DNA of 64,000 nt from Saccharibacillus soli (GCA_002189105.1 NIOB01000005.1:1-64000); one strand, 5' to 3'. Positions 16,911 through 25,161 are shown, counted from the first letter of the stretch. Translations and numbers: made by a program. The notes: generated from the letters alone by a model not told the origin.

Positions 16911-17999
16911 ATGAAGGCCCTTAGAGATTTTTTCTACATTCCGGGAATTCGCAGAGCGCTGGCACTAATTCTGGTCGTTGTGCTGCTCATCTCACTGCGA
17001 AGCATGCTCAGCATGCTGCTGATTACGTTCATCCTCACGTATCTCATGAACCGGCTGCATCGTTTTATTCGCAAAGGGACCGACCGAATCAAGCTAAACA
17101 GCAAGCTCGTCGTCCTGGTCACCTATGCCCTGCTTGTATTTGCGCTAGGCTTTGCCGTCTATCGTTATCTGCCGATCTTCATCTATGAGATCCAGCAGTT
17201 AATCAATCAGGTCATCTCATTCTACAATAATCTGTCCAACCTGGCGCTGCCTGATAATGCGTTTACCCGCTACATCATGGATTCGGTCAAAAAATTCGAC
17301 ATTGCCAGCTACGTAGAAGGCGGATTCGACTTTATCGTGCATACGCTGACCGATCTCGGCAAACTGGGATTGAACCTGTTTATCGCGTTCATCCTGAGCT
17401 TGTTCTTCAACTTGGAGAAAGACAAAGTCTCGTCGCTGATGTCCAAGTTCCGTTACAGCAAAGCCGCTTATTTCTTCACGGAGCTGGAATACTTCGGCCG
17501 CAAATTTGTCGCTTCGTTCGGTAAAGTGCTTGAAGTTCAGTTTATGATCTCGCTGACCAACTCCCTGCTGTCGCTGATCGTGCTGTGGCTGCTGGGCTTC
17601 CCGAATCTGTTTGCACTCTGGCTCATGATCTTCCTGCTCGGACTCGTTCCGGTCATGGGCGTCATCGTGTCGCTGATTCCGCTGTGTGCGATCGCATTTA
17701 ACATCGGCGGTCTGAATATGATTCTCTACATTCTCATCATGATTGTGGTTCTGCATGCTTGTGAATCGTATATTCTGAATCCCAAATTCATGTCCAACAA
17801 GACGCATCTGCCGATCTTCTTCACTTTCTTCATCCTGCTGATGGGCGAGCATTTCCTCGGCGCATGGGGATTGATCGTCGGGGTGCCGATCTTCATCTTC
17901 ATTCTGGACATCCTGGAAGTTCCTCTCGAACCGAGCGGCAAGCCTTCCTTGAAGAAAAAGAAGAACGAACCTCCAGCCATGCCGCCTAGCGTTCAATAA
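16911..17999 (+). CDS. AI-2E family transporter (PF01594-type permease)
   Basis: A 362-residue integral membrane protein. It starts with a short cytoplasmic stretch, then two adjacent helices (ALALILVVVLLISL, MLSMLLITFILTYL), a third near residue 65, a central soluble region (about 90-200) and five C-terminal helices. The conserved GxVPxxG loop appears as LGLVPVMGVIVSLIP (about 243-257), and the NPK motif as SYILNPKFMSNKTHLP (about 283-298), which are hallmarks of PF01594. Members include TqsA and YdjZ/YueF-type proteins; many act as Na+/H+ antiporters or exporters rather than AI-2 transporters, so the substrate is open. The start ATG at 16911 has AAGGAG 14 bases upstream, rather far. Confidence 0.88.
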   Translation: MKALRDFFYIPGIRRALALILVVVLLISLRSMLSMLLITFILTYLMNRLHRFIRKGTDRIKLNSKLVVLVTYALLVFALGFAVYRYLPIFIYEIQQLINQVISFYNNLSNLALPDNAFTRYIMDSVKKFDIASYVEGGFDFIVHTLTDLGKLGLNLFIAFILSLFFNLEKDKVSSLMSKFRYSKAAYFFTELEYFGRKFVASFGKVLEVQFMISLTNSLLSLIVLWLLGFPNLFALWLMIFLLGLVPVMGVIVSLIPLCAIAFNIGGLNMILYILIMIVVLHACESYILNPKFMSNKTHLPIFFTFFILLMGEHFLGAWGLIVGVPIFIFILDILEVPLEPSGKPSLKKKKNEPPAMPPSVQ

Positions 18000-18012
18000 G
18001 CTCAGCATCCAG

Positions 18013-18042
18013 ACCGAATCCAATTCCGGGTTCGGTTTTTTG
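18013..18042 (+). terminator. Terminator of AI-2E family gene
   Basis: ACCGAA / TTCGGT stem with a 12-nt loop followed by TTTTTT, directly after the stop codon. Confidence 0.8.
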
Positions 18043-18084
18043 GTGCGGTCCTTGGGTTGGGTACTGCGGCATCCATCTGTCGGC

Positions 18085-18158
18085 AAAAAAAAGCCCCAGC
18101 GGGGTGGCTCCGCCGGGGTCAACTCATATCTTTAAGAGGGGTTAAGATCATCTTAACC
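18085..18158 (-). ncRNA. Hairpin/terminator unit A (possible small RNA or tandem terminator)
   Basis: Read on the minus strand: a palindrome GGTTAAGA-TGA-TCTTAACC (18140-18158), the word CCCCTCTTA, a short linker, then the stem GACCCCGGCGG / CCGCTGGGGC closing on the loop AGCCACC and ending in TTTTTTTT. Unit B (18220-18275) repeats CCCCTCTTA, the TTGACCCCG stem base and the exact loop AGCCACC, while stem bases change in compensating pairs. The minimum reading is a terminator for the serine hydrolase. The conserved unpaired parts and covariation suggest a small RNA. No clear promoter was found. Confidence 0.4.
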
Positions 18159-18219
18159 GTGCAAGCTGAACGTAACCTGATGCCCAGATAAAGATTTGCT
18201 GAAAAACAGTTTCTTAGAC

Positions 18220-18275
18220 AAAAAAGGACCCCGACGAGGTGGCTTCGTCGGGGTCAAGCTCTATGATAAGAGGGG
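18220..18275 (-). ncRNA. Hairpin/terminator unit B (possible small RNA or terminator)
   Basis: Read on the minus strand: CCCCTCTTA (18267-18275), a linker ATCATAGAGCTT, then GACCCCGACGA / TCGTCGGGGTC closing on AGCCACC, followed by TTTTTT. It lies about 77 bp after the stop codon of the serine hydrolase, so it certainly can terminate that gene. It is the better-paired copy of the two related units. Confidence 0.45.
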
Positions 18276-18352
18276 ATTGCCTGTATAATAACGCCCGAAC
18301 CTGAAAAGAAGCTGAAATGTCGATGAATGTCAGATAAAAGGTGAAGTTTATC

Positions 18353-19522
18353 TTATGATTGCACAGCGCCGTATGCAGCGGCCCTTACACGCAGATGATG
18401 ATGCTCCTCCATATTCGGCAGCATCTGGTGCATGTAGACGATAGCCGTATTTGTTTCCGGAGAAATCGAAGTCCACGTTCCGGCCATTCCCGTCCAGCCA
18501 AATTCACCAAGCGGGCTGTTGCTGCCTCCTGCCGCGCGGTCGATGAGCGTACGTACGCCCAGCCCATAGCCGTAACCTGCGGAATACGAATACGTAAAGT
18601 CGGACATCTGTTCCTCATTCAGATGATTGGTTCGCATGAGGTCAATGGTGTGGCGTCCAATAATGCGCACTCCATCCAGTATTCCGCCACCTGCCAGCAT
18701 ACTCGCAAATCTCAGATAATCGCGTGTGGTCGAATACAGACCCATTCCACCTGGCTCCAGCAGTGAATCCTCTCGGTGTACACGGTCGAAGTCCCCAGAC
18801 GCAGGGCGCAGCGAGCCTTCATCGTCACGCTCATACATGACTGCCATACGCTGCTGAATGTCTCCTTTGTACCGATAGCCCGTATCGTTCATGCCCAGCG
18901 GTCCGAAGATTTCTTCCTGCAGGAATTCGCCTACGCTTTTGCCGGAGACGGCTTCGATCAGCCCGGCTACCAGATCATGACCGTATCCATACAGCCAGCG
19001 CGTCCCCGGCTCAAACATGAGCGGCGCCGAAGCAATGGCTCGAATCTCGTCGCGCAGTGTATAGCGGCCGCCGCTTTTCTCGCGCAGTTCCTCTTGCAGT
19101 CTGGCAATCTCACGGGCAGGCAGTGAGTCGCCAAATGGATAAGGATGCCCGGTCATCATGCCGAACGCATGACGGACAAGAATTGGCTGCTGGACGGGTT
19201 CCGTATGTACCTGACCGTTCGGGTCCGTTATCATCTTCTTCACGTCTTTGAACTCCGGCAGGTAGAGATGCAGCGGCTCATTGAGCAGGAATTGGCCGCG
19301 CTCAAACAGAATCATCGCGGCTGTACAGACAATCACTTTGGTCATTGAATACAGACGAAAAACCGTATCCGGTCCTACATCCACGCCTTTTTCACGATCA
19401 GCCTGACCAAAATAGCCTTCGTAGACCACCTTGCCATCTTGGGCGATCATACACGCGCAGCCCGTGGGTCCCTTCTCCGTAAACGATTGCAGCAGCGCAG
19501 ACAAATGATCGAATTGTGCCAT
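18353..19522 (-). CDS. Serine hydrolase, class C beta-lactamase/esterase family
   Basis: A 389-residue penicillin-binding-protein-like serine hydrolase with no signal peptide, hence probably cytoplasmic. The nucleophile motif S-x-x-K is S59-MT-K62 (RLYSMTKVIV). The second motif appears as YGYGHD (Tyr as base, near residue 174), and the third, usually K/H-x-G, as GWTGMAGTW (near 345). Overall it fits the esterase EstB/6-aminohexanoate-dimer-hydrolase-like branch rather than a true beta-lactamase. ATG start with AGAGGCGA. An AraR-like box and a cre-like site lie 40-85 bp upstream, so it looks like a carbon-regulated esterase, perhaps removing ester groups from plant oligosaccharides (inference). 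Confidence 0.88.
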   Translation of the reverse strand: MAQFDHLSALLQSFTEKGPTGCACMIAQDGKVVYEGYFGQADREKGVDVGPDTVFRLYSMTKVIVCTAAMILFERGQFLLNEPLHLYLPEFKDVKKMITDPNGQVHTEPVQQPILVRHAFGMMTGHPYPFGDSLPAREIARLQEELREKSGGRYTLRDEIRAIASAPLMFEPGTRWLYGYGHDLVAGLIEAVSGKSVGEFLQEEIFGPLGMNDTGYRYKGDIQQRMAVMYERDDEGSLRPASGDFDRVHREDSLLEPGGMGLYSTTRDYLRFASMLAGGGILDGVRIIGRHTIDLMRTNHLNEEQMSDFTYSYSAGYGYGLGVRTLIDRAAGGSNSPLGEFGWTGMAGTWTSISPETNTAIVYMHQMLPNMEEHHHLRVRAAAYGAVQS

Positions 19523-19560
19523 AATTATCGCCTCTTTTTTGTTAGTGGAAAATCGATAAA

Positions 19561-19576
19561 ACTTGTACGTACAACA
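19561..19576. promoter_or_regulatory. AraR-like operator upstream of the serine hydrolase
   Basis: ACTTGTACGTACAACA. The core TTGTACGTACAA (19563-19574) is identical to that in front of araR. It lies about 40 bp upstream of the hydrolase ATG, in a position suited to repression. Confidence 0.65.
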
Positions 19577-19588
19577 GATCCCAAAAGA

Positions 19589-19606
19589 TAACGGAAGCGC
19601 TTTCGT
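19589..19606. promoter_or_regulatory. cre-like CcpA site
   Basis: TAACGGAAGCGCTTTCGT has the symmetric GGAAGCGCTTTC core of CcpA sites. It lies 15 bp from the AraR-like box, so the hydrolase may be under both substrate and catabolite control. Confidence 0.5.
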
Positions 19607-19748
19607 TTGTGCCTCTTTATTTTGCCAGATACAGGAGGTTTTCGCCAGTCTTATCGGAACTTAGAGATAAAAAAGCTCTGCTGTCCGCTTCCGCAGCATG
19701 CTCCTGTTAAAGCGTTTCATCCTCTCCTGTTTCACGCCGTAAAGACTT

Positions 19749-19777
19749 GTTGACTTGATAAGTTTCGCATGCTATAT
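19749..19777 (+). promoter_or_regulatory. Sigma-A promoter of tRNA-Ala
   Basis: TTGACT, a 17-bp spacer and TATATT, about 26 bp upstream of the tRNA 5' end. Confidence 0.85.
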
Positions 19778-19803
19778 TATTTCTTGTGAGCAAAACATGA
19801 TAC

Positions 19804-19876
19804 GGGGCCTTAGCTCAGCTGGGAGAGCGCATCGCTGGCAGCGATGAGGTCAGGGGTTCGATCCCCCTAGGCTCCA
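19804..19876 (+). tRNA. tRNA-Ala (GGC)
   Basis: A 73-nt tRNA with acceptor GGGGCCT/AGGCTCC and discriminator A, D arm AGCTCAGCTGGGAGAGC, anticodon stem-loop CATCG-CTGGCAG-CGATG (anticodon GGC) and T arm AGGGGTTCGATCCCCCT. CCA is not encoded. Confidence 0.97.
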
Positions 19877-19883
19877 TACAAAA

Positions 19884-19917
19884 AATATAAGATCCTTCAC
19901 GGGTCTTATATTTTTTT
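19884..19917 (+). terminator. Terminator after tRNA-Ala
   Basis: ATATAAGA...TCTTATAT hairpin followed by a run of seven T. Confidence 0.9.
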
Positions 19918-19931
19918 GCATTTTTTCCGAT

Positions 19932-19959
19932 AAGAATGACATCCGTGTCGTTCTTTTTT
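19932..19959 (+). terminator. Second terminator hairpin after tRNA-Ala
   Basis: AGAATGAC-ATCCGT-GTCGTTCT followed by TTTTT, with one G-U pair. It is a back-up terminator that insulates the following riboswitch promoter. Confidence 0.65.
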
Positions 19960-20068
19960 CATGGGGAATTTTACCCTGATTCTATCCCTTTTTCCTAGGG
20001 TAAAAGACCTAGTGGTGTAATGGATCAAGACTTCATCACAATAAATTGACACAGTATGTAAATTTTCA

Positions 20069-20097
20069 TTGCTACTTTCAAAAAGGTATATTATAAT
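20069..20097 (+). promoter_or_regulatory. Sigma-A promoter of the riboswitch/decarboxylase operon
   Basis: TTGCTA, a 17-bp spacer and TATAAT. The predicted start near 20104 gives a leader of about 217 nt that contains the c-di-GMP aptamer and a terminator. Confidence 0.75.
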
Positions 20098-20164
20098 CCT
20101 TAATGGCTACAGCAGTCGTATTTATCCACTTTAAGCAAGTGATTGCCCTTATAAAAATTCCATA

Positions 20165-20245
20165 TTTCGGCAAACTCATTGAAAAATGAGGACGCAAAAC
20201 TATAGGGACTAAATCCATTTGGGTAAGTCAGCCAGTTGCACTTAA
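20165..20245 (+). promoter_or_regulatory. Cyclic-di-GMP-I (GEMM-I) riboswitch aptamer
   Basis: The class I c-di-GMP aptamer landmarks occur in order: GGCAAA (20169-20174); the P2 hairpin CTCATT-GAAA-AATGAG with its GNRA tetraloop (20175-20190); the near-invariant GGACGCAAA (20190-20198) with ACTATAGGG and CTAAA; then after a short loop GGGTAAGTCAGCCAGTTGC (20221-20239), the counterpart of the tetraloop-receptor and closing strand (compare GGTAG-AGCCGGGTTGCC in known examples). P1 (GCAA/TTGC) is short. A strong terminator begins 12 bases later, so control by transcription termination is likely. Whether the ligand turns the operon on or off cannot be decided by eye. Confidence 0.85.
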
Positions 20246-20250
20246 CAGTT

Positions 20251-20287
20251 GGCGAAGTTTGGGTATTTGTACCCATTTTCGCCTTTT
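20251..20287 (+). terminator. Riboswitch-controlled terminator
   Basis: GGCGAAgtttGGGTA-TTTG-TACCCAttttCGCC followed by TTTT, between the aptamer and the decarboxylase start (20322). It is the expression platform of the c-di-GMP riboswitch. Confidence 0.85.
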
Positions 20288-20321
20288 ACATTTTACATTT
20301 TAAATCGGGAGGAACACCAAC

Positions 20322-21992
20322 GTGTCTACTTACAAAGCAAATTCCGTGCAAAGCTTTTTTCCGAGCGAGGACGGAAATCAACAAGAACGCCAGCAATTTA
20401 TGCAGCTGATTGAACAATTGATCGCAGGCGTAGATGATTTGAAAAACCCGAATGGAGTTAATCTGGCGGGCGAAAAAGAACGTTCTAAATCTTTTTATAC
20501 TGATTTGATTCAAAATAGCGTTATTCCAACCGATAGTACAGATCAAAGAGAAGTGAATACGAACTTGCTGAAGCTGCTGCACAATCACCCTTACCATTCC
20601 AAGTATTTTTTGACCAATATTTTGCCGATGGCAAGTATTCCGGGGATTTTAGGGATGATTACGGCATTTCTGGTCAACGGCAATAACCTTTGGGATGTAT
20701 ATGGACCTGCGGGCGCCGAGGCTGAAGTTCGTGTGGTCAGCATGATGTCGAAGCTGGTGGGATACGATCCTGAGTTGAGCGGTGGTTACACGACATGGGG
20801 CGGTCAAGGTGCAATTTTTACCGGCCTGAGATTGGCGATCGCCAAAGTTGCTCCGGATGCTCCCCGCAAAGGCGTTCCCCGCAACCTCTATGCGTTCTGC
20901 TCGGAATCGGCGCATTACAGCCTGTTCAAATCCATGGAAGCGACTGGACTTGGCAGCGACAACCTGATTAGAGTGCGTACGCACAGCGACAGCTCGATGG
21001 ACACCGAAGATCTCCGCCACAAGATGGAACAGGTGATCGCGGAAGGCGGTATTCCGGTGTATGTAGTGGCGACAACGGGCACTACCGACGCTATGGGTAT
21101 CGATAACGTGCAGCTTGTGCTTCAGACAGCTGAGGAAGTCGCCGCCGCACACGGCATCCGCCGCCCGCATATTCACGCGGACTCGGCACTCGGCGGATTT
21201 TTCGCCTTTTTCCGAGAGTACGAATTCGACAACAATCCGCTTGGATTTGCACCACCGGTATTGGAAGCTCTACAAAAGATTCAGAGTCGAATGAAGTACC
21301 TGTCGCTGGCTGATACGCTCTGCTTCGACTTCCAGAAGCTCGGTCAGACGCCGTATTCGACAAGCCTGTTCCTCGTGAAAAACGCTTCCGATCTCCAGCT
21401 CGTTGATCTGGCCGAAGAGGAAACGCCTTATGTCGGACACCGTGGTTACGGGGATTACCATACGGGCTACACGTTGGAATGCTCCCGCATGGCAAGCTCC
21501 ATCAGTATCTACAGCGCGCTTTTGGCTTTCGGCGTTACCGGTTACCAGCGTCTGCTGGCTCAGTTCGTCGAAGTGAATCTCGCTTTCCGTGAGACCCTGC
21601 GCCGCGAAGTTCCTGAAGCGATCATCGTCAACGACGAGAACCCGGCTGTCATGACCCTGTTCCGCATCTATCCCGACCGACGCGACGGCTTCCAAGCCGA
21701 ATTGTCTGGTCAATGCTCGCTTGCTGATATTGAAGAAACAAATCGTTTGAATGAACAGTTGTTTGAAGTATTGGGCAAACAGCGTGATGTCATGTTCTTC
21801 GGAGATACCAAAAAACATCTGGTCGTGCCAACAAACGAAGGCGCCCAGACGACGCTTTACGCCGCGAAGCTCTTTGTCATCTCGCCTTACACCGAAGTTT
21901 CGCACGTCCAAGAAATCGTCGAATACCTCAAGACAAATATAAATGCCGTCTTTCATGCCTACGCAGATACTTTGCAACCAATCGGAGGGTAA
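20322..21992 (+). CDS. PLP-dependent group II amino-acid decarboxylase
   Basis: 556 residues of the glutamate/aromatic amino-acid decarboxylase family (fold type I). The PLP-stacking residue is H198 (CSESAHYSLFKS), the pyridine-N Asp is D287 (HIHADSALGGFF), and the Schiff-base Lys is K339 (CFDFQKLGQTPYST), where DFQK replaces the usual DxHK. TTGTTDAMG (251-259) is also conserved. GTG start with GGGAGGAAC. There is no signal peptide. The substrate is not predictable; it is longer than typical TDC/AADC enzymes and has an extended N-terminus. It is preceded by the c-di-GMP riboswitch and followed after only three bases by a chemoreceptor gene, so product or substrate may be linked to sensing (inference). 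Confidence 0.88.
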   Translation: MSTYKANSVQSFFPSEDGNQQERQQFMQLIEQLIAGVDDLKNPNGVNLAGEKERSKSFYTDLIQNSVIPTDSTDQREVNTNLLKLLHNHPYHSKYFLTNILPMASIPGILGMITAFLVNGNNLWDVYGPAGAEAEVRVVSMMSKLVGYDPELSGGYTTWGGQGAIFTGLRLAIAKVAPDAPRKGVPRNLYAFCSESAHYSLFKSMEATGLGSDNLIRVRTHSDSSMDTEDLRHKMEQVIAEGGIPVYVVATTGTTDAMGIDNVQLVLQTAEEVAAAHGIRRPHIHADSALGGFFAFFREYEFDNNPLGFAPPVLEALQKIQSRMKYLSLADTLCFDFQKLGQTPYSTSLFLVKNASDLQLVDLAEEETPYVGHRGYGDYHTGYTLECSRMASSISIYSALLAFGVTGYQRLLAQFVEVNLAFRETLRREVPEAIIVNDENPAVMTLFRIYPDRRDGFQAELSGQCSLADIEETNRLNEQLFEVLGKQRDVMFFGDTKKHLVVPTNEGAQTTLYAAKLFVISPYTEVSHVQEIVEYLKTNINAVFHAYADTLQPIGG

Positions 21993-21995
21993 CAC

Positions 21996-23741
21996 GTGTC
22001 GAAGCCTACATCCAATCCAAGCAAGAAATCCGTATTCGGCTGGTTTAAACACCATATCTCGGCGAAAATGATCTGCTCGATTATCTTATTGATCGTATTT
22101 ACCTGCGCCGCTTTTTCGATTGCCGAATCCAAGATCAGCAGCCGTTTGACGAGTGAACTGGAACAGCAATTCGATCTCCGGCTTGCAACCAGTATTCAAT
22201 CGATGAACGCTTATCTCGAATCGATTCCGGAAAATGCAGCAGACATTGACGGAACAGGCAATGAAGCGTACAAGAAGATCAAAGCCAAGCTGGAGAGCAT
22301 CCTCAAAACAGACACGCTGGAAAATGTGTATATTCTCAGCAACAATACAGGCAAGGAGCAGATTGTTGTTCTGACCGGCGTCGATGACGATTACGGTACG
22401 GATTATGCTTTTTCGGATGACATGAAGGCTGCGCTCGATTCCCAGAAGATGACGTACAGTTCGATTTACAAAGACGAATACGGCATCCACAAGTCGATCT
22501 TCCTTCCAATCAAAGATCGGGACGGAAATACATTCGGAATCGCCGGAATCGATATTGATGCAAGCGTCATTCCGGCTACGCAGACCTTTATCTTCTGGTT
22601 TACCGTCGTGATCGTCTCGGTAGTTGTGGTTGTCGGTATCGCTGTAGCGTTCCTGCTCAGTCGCAGCTTGACTCGCCCGATCAACAAGCTGGTGAACGCG
22701 ACCCAAAAAGTGGCGGAAGGCGATCTGACGGAAGAATTTGTGCTCCAACGCCAAGACGAGTTGGGCACATTGGCCGGATCGTTTAATACGATGCGAGGCA
22801 ATCTGGAGACGCTGATTCATCAAATTTCAAGTTCTTCAAAAGTCTTCTCGGAGACAGCCGGTAACATCAACCAATCGTCCAACGAAATGGGAGCCAGCTC
22901 TCATCAGGTTGCCCTTTCCATGAACAGTGTAAACGAAGGCGTATCCGAAGTGGTCGTTTCGATCGCGGACAGCACCTCGTCGATCGTCGAAGTGAACGAA
23001 GAACTGGCCAAGGTTACGGGCGAAGTGACGGGCATGCAGCAAATGGTGCATGCCGTCAGCTCCCACTCCAAAGACGGCCAGGTGCTTGTTGAGAAGACGT
23101 TGAGCCAAATGAACGTGATCCAGCAGGAGATGAAACAGTCGCAAGATGCCGCCGTTCAACTCGACACGCGCTCAAAAGAGATCAGCGACTTCATCACGGT
23201 TATTACGCATATCGCCACGCAAACCAACCTGCTTGCGCTCAACGCTTCGATTGAAGCCGCCCATGTCGGTGAACACGGCAGAGGTTTCGCAGTCGTTGCC
23301 GGAGAGGTCAAGAAGCTGGCTGAACAGTCTTCCGAAGCAGCCAACTCGATTACCGAACTGATTCATAGCACCCAGGTGGACAGCCAATCCGTGCTTTCAA
23401 GCATTGAGCAAGGCAGTCAAGCGGTAGAAAAAGGGCAGCAGTGGATTCATGAGATGTCGGAGAATTTCAATACGATCTTCAATGGTGTCTCCTCCTTCTC
23501 TGCCCAGATTGGGCATCTCAAACAGTCGCTCGATAAAACGGATCGTTCATTCGAGTTGATTACGGACTCCATGCAAAAAATATCCGGTATTACCGAAGAA
23601 CAATCGGCCGGATACGAGGAAGTGGGCGCCGCGATCGAAGAACAAAGCGCTACGATTCAAGAAATCGCGGGCGCAATCCGCAATCTGTCCCAGATGGCGG
23701 ATGAGCTTCAAGCGTCTGTCCAATACTTCAAGGTATCTTGA
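21996..23741 (+). CDS. Membrane methyl-accepting chemotaxis protein with Cache-type sensor
   Basis: 581 residues. TM1 is at about 25-45 ([22 protein letters not shown]), followed by an extracellular Cache-like domain (about 46-195) with [27 protein letters not shown] and [26 protein letters not shown]2 (about 198-222), HAMP ([23 protein letters not shown]) and the signalling domain with tip [44 protein letters not shown] start with GGAGG; it begins three bases after the decarboxylase stop, so translation is coupled. It should signal to CheA/CheW, and its expression is under the c-di-GMP riboswitch. The ligand is unknown; small amino acids or amines are typical of Cache domains. Confidence 0.92.
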   Translation: MSKPTSNPSKKSVFGWFKHHISAKMICSIILLIVFTCAAFSIAESKISSRLTSELEQQFDLRLATSIQSMNAYLESIPENAADIDGTGNEAYKKIKAKLESILKTDTLENVYILSNNTGKEQIVVLTGVDDDYGTDYAFSDDMKAALDSQKMTYSSIYKDEYGIHKSIFLPIKDRDGNTFGIAGIDIDASVIPATQTFIFWFTVVIVSVVVVVGIAVAFLLSRSLTRPINKLVNATQKVAEGDLTEEFVLQRQDELGTLAGSFNTMRGNLETLIHQISSSSKVFSETAGNINQSSNEMGASSHQVALSMNSVNEGVSEVVVSIADSTSSIVEVNEELAKVTGEVTGMQQMVHAVSSHSKDGQVLVEKTLSQMNVIQQEMKQSQDAAVQLDTRSKEISDFITVITHIATQTNLLALNASIEAAHVGEHGRGFAVVAGEVKKLAEQSSEAANSITELIHSTQVDSQSVLSSIEQGSQAVEKGQQWIHEMSENFNTIFNGVSSFSAQIGHLKQSLDKTDRSFELITDSMQKISGITEEQSAGYEEVGAAIEEQSATIQEIAGAIRNLSQMADELQASVQYFKVS

Positions 23742-23750
23742 TTGCATCGC

Positions 23751-23793
23751 AAAACAGGAGAAAGCCGATAACCTCGGCCTTCTCCTGTTTTTG
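23751..23793. terminator. Bidirectional terminator between chemoreceptor and fabF-like gene
   Basis: AAAACAGGAGAA-GCC... / ...GGC-TTCTCCTGTTTTT hairpin with A and T runs on both sides, serving both convergent genes. Confidence 0.9.
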
Positions 23794-23817
23794 TTTTGCG
23801 GATATATACAGGTATCG

Positions 23818-25059
23818 TCAGACACCTTCGTAACGCTTCAGCACGATTGCCGAATTGTGTCCGCCAAATCCAAACGAATTTGAGATGCCGATGCGGAGAT
23901 CCGCTTTTCTCGCTTCGTTCGGCGTGTAGTCCAGATCGCACAGCGGATCGGCTTCGTCCAGATTGATCGTAGGCGGAATGATGCCGGTCTGAAGCGACTT
24001 CACAAGCGCTACCGCTTCCACCGCTCCAGATGCACCCAGCATATGCCCCGTCATCGACTTGTTCGCTGTCACCGGAATCCGGTAAGCCGCTTGACCAAAC
24101 ACGGATTTGATCGCTGCTGTCTCGGAACGGTCGCCAATGACGGTGCTTGTCGCATGGGCGCTGATGACGTCTACTTCCGCAGGCTCAATCTTCGCTTCTG
24201 CAAGCGCGGAACGCATCGCTCTCGCTGCGCCGCTGCCGTCTTCCGGCGTTGCCACCATATGATACGCATCCGAGCTTGCCCCATATCCAATGACCTCGCC
24301 CAGAATCTCGGCTCCCCGCGCCTGAGCGTGACTGAGCGATTCCAAGACGAGAATACCGGCTCCTTCCGCCATAACGAAACCGTCGCGGTCTTGGTCGAAC
24401 GGACGACTCGCCGCCTGCGGATCATCGTTGCGCGAAGACAGTGCCGTCGCGTTCGAGAAACTCGACAGCGCGATCCCGTGCAGTGCGGCTTCTGTTCCTC
24501 CGGCAATCATCACATCGGAGCGGCCGGCTTGAATGTGGAAAAAGGCTTCGCCGATCGCCGTGTTGCCAATGGAACAGGCGGTAATAGGTGCCATCGAAGG
24601 TCCCAGCGCTCCGTACCGGATGCCAATTAGTGCAGCCGCCATATTGGCGATCATGGTGGGAACAAGCGAAGGGCTGACTCTTCCCGGCCCACGGGCAGCC
24701 AGCACTTCACCTTGTCCCATTAGCGTCTGAATCCCTCCGATTCCCGAACCGACATAAACGCCCATTCGCTCACGATCCGTTTGCTCCAGATTCAGTCCGG
24801 ACTGCGTCATGGCCTGGTCGGCAGCTGCCAGCGCAAACAGACAGAACCGATCCAACTTACGCGCTTCCTTCGCTCCCAGCAGGGCAGCCGGATCAAATGC
24901 CCTTACTTCACCCGCTATTCTTGTCTTGTAGGCTGTCGGATCAAAAGCTTCAATCGTATCGACGCCGGATCTTCCCTCAATGAGATTGTTCCAGAACGTT
25001 TCGACCTCACTGCCCAGCGGCGTAACTACGCCCATTCCTGTAATCACAACTCGTTCCAT
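23818..25059 (-). CDS. 3-oxoacyl-[acyl-carrier-protein] synthase II-like (FabF family)
   Basis: A 413-residue thiolase-fold condensing enzyme that elongates acyl-ACP with malonyl-ACP. The Cys-His-His triad is C162 (TACSIGNTAIGEA), His in ISAHATSTVIGD (near 300) and His in KSMTGHMLGASGAVEA (near 337). The start is ATG at 25057-25059 (AAGGGAGT upstream); a TTG at 25080 lies before the ribosome-binding site. The triad context differs from housekeeping FabF, which reads CATGTH after the nucleophile. The gene is isolated from any fab cluster, so it is likely a second, specialised KAS II. No carrier protein or partner enzyme is nearby. Confidence 0.88.
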   Translation of the reverse strand: MERVVITGMGVVTPLGSEVETFWNNLIEGRSGVDTIEAFDPTAYKTRIAGEVRAFDPAALLGAKEARKLDRFCLFALAAADQAMTQSGLNLEQTDRERMGVYVGSGIGGIQTLMGQGEVLAARGPGRVSPSLVPTMIANMAAALIGIRYGALGPSMAPITACSIGNTAIGEAFFHIQAGRSDVMIAGGTEAALHGIALSSFSNATALSSRNDDPQAASRPFDQDRDGFVMAEGAGILVLESLSHAQARGAEILGEVIGYGASSDAYHMVATPEDGSGAARAMRSALAEAKIEPAEVDVISAHATSTVIGDRSETAAIKSVFGQAAYRIPVTANKSMTGHMLGASGAVEAVALVKSLQTGIIPPTINLDEADPLCDLDYTPNEARKADLRIGISNSFGFGGHNSAIVLKRYEGV

Positions 25060-25084
25060 GATTGTGCTGACTCCCTTCAACGGC

Positions 25085-25113
25085 TTGTCCTTTTGTTGGT
25101 GTACCGCTATAAT
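25085..25113 (+). promoter_or_regulatory. Sigma-A promoter of the XRE regulator
   Basis: TTGTCC, a 17-bp spacer and TATAAT, starting transcription about 97 bp before the XRE ATG. Confidence 0.75.
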
Positions 25114-25143
25114 GTCATGGAAAATATCCTAGTACAAGTTATC

Positions 25144-25161
25144 GTTTATACGGGTATAAAC
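25144..25161. promoter_or_regulatory. 18-bp perfect palindrome, probable XRE operator
   Basis: GTTTATAC-GG-GTATAAAC lies about 25 bp downstream of the predicted start site and 55 bp before the XRE gene, a position for autorepression. Confidence 0.5.

Noticed and set aside
18353-19522. Calling the serine hydrolase a beta-lactamase resistance gene
   Set aside because: It has no signal peptide and the second and third motifs differ from true class C enzymes. The AraR/cre-like sites point to carbon metabolism.
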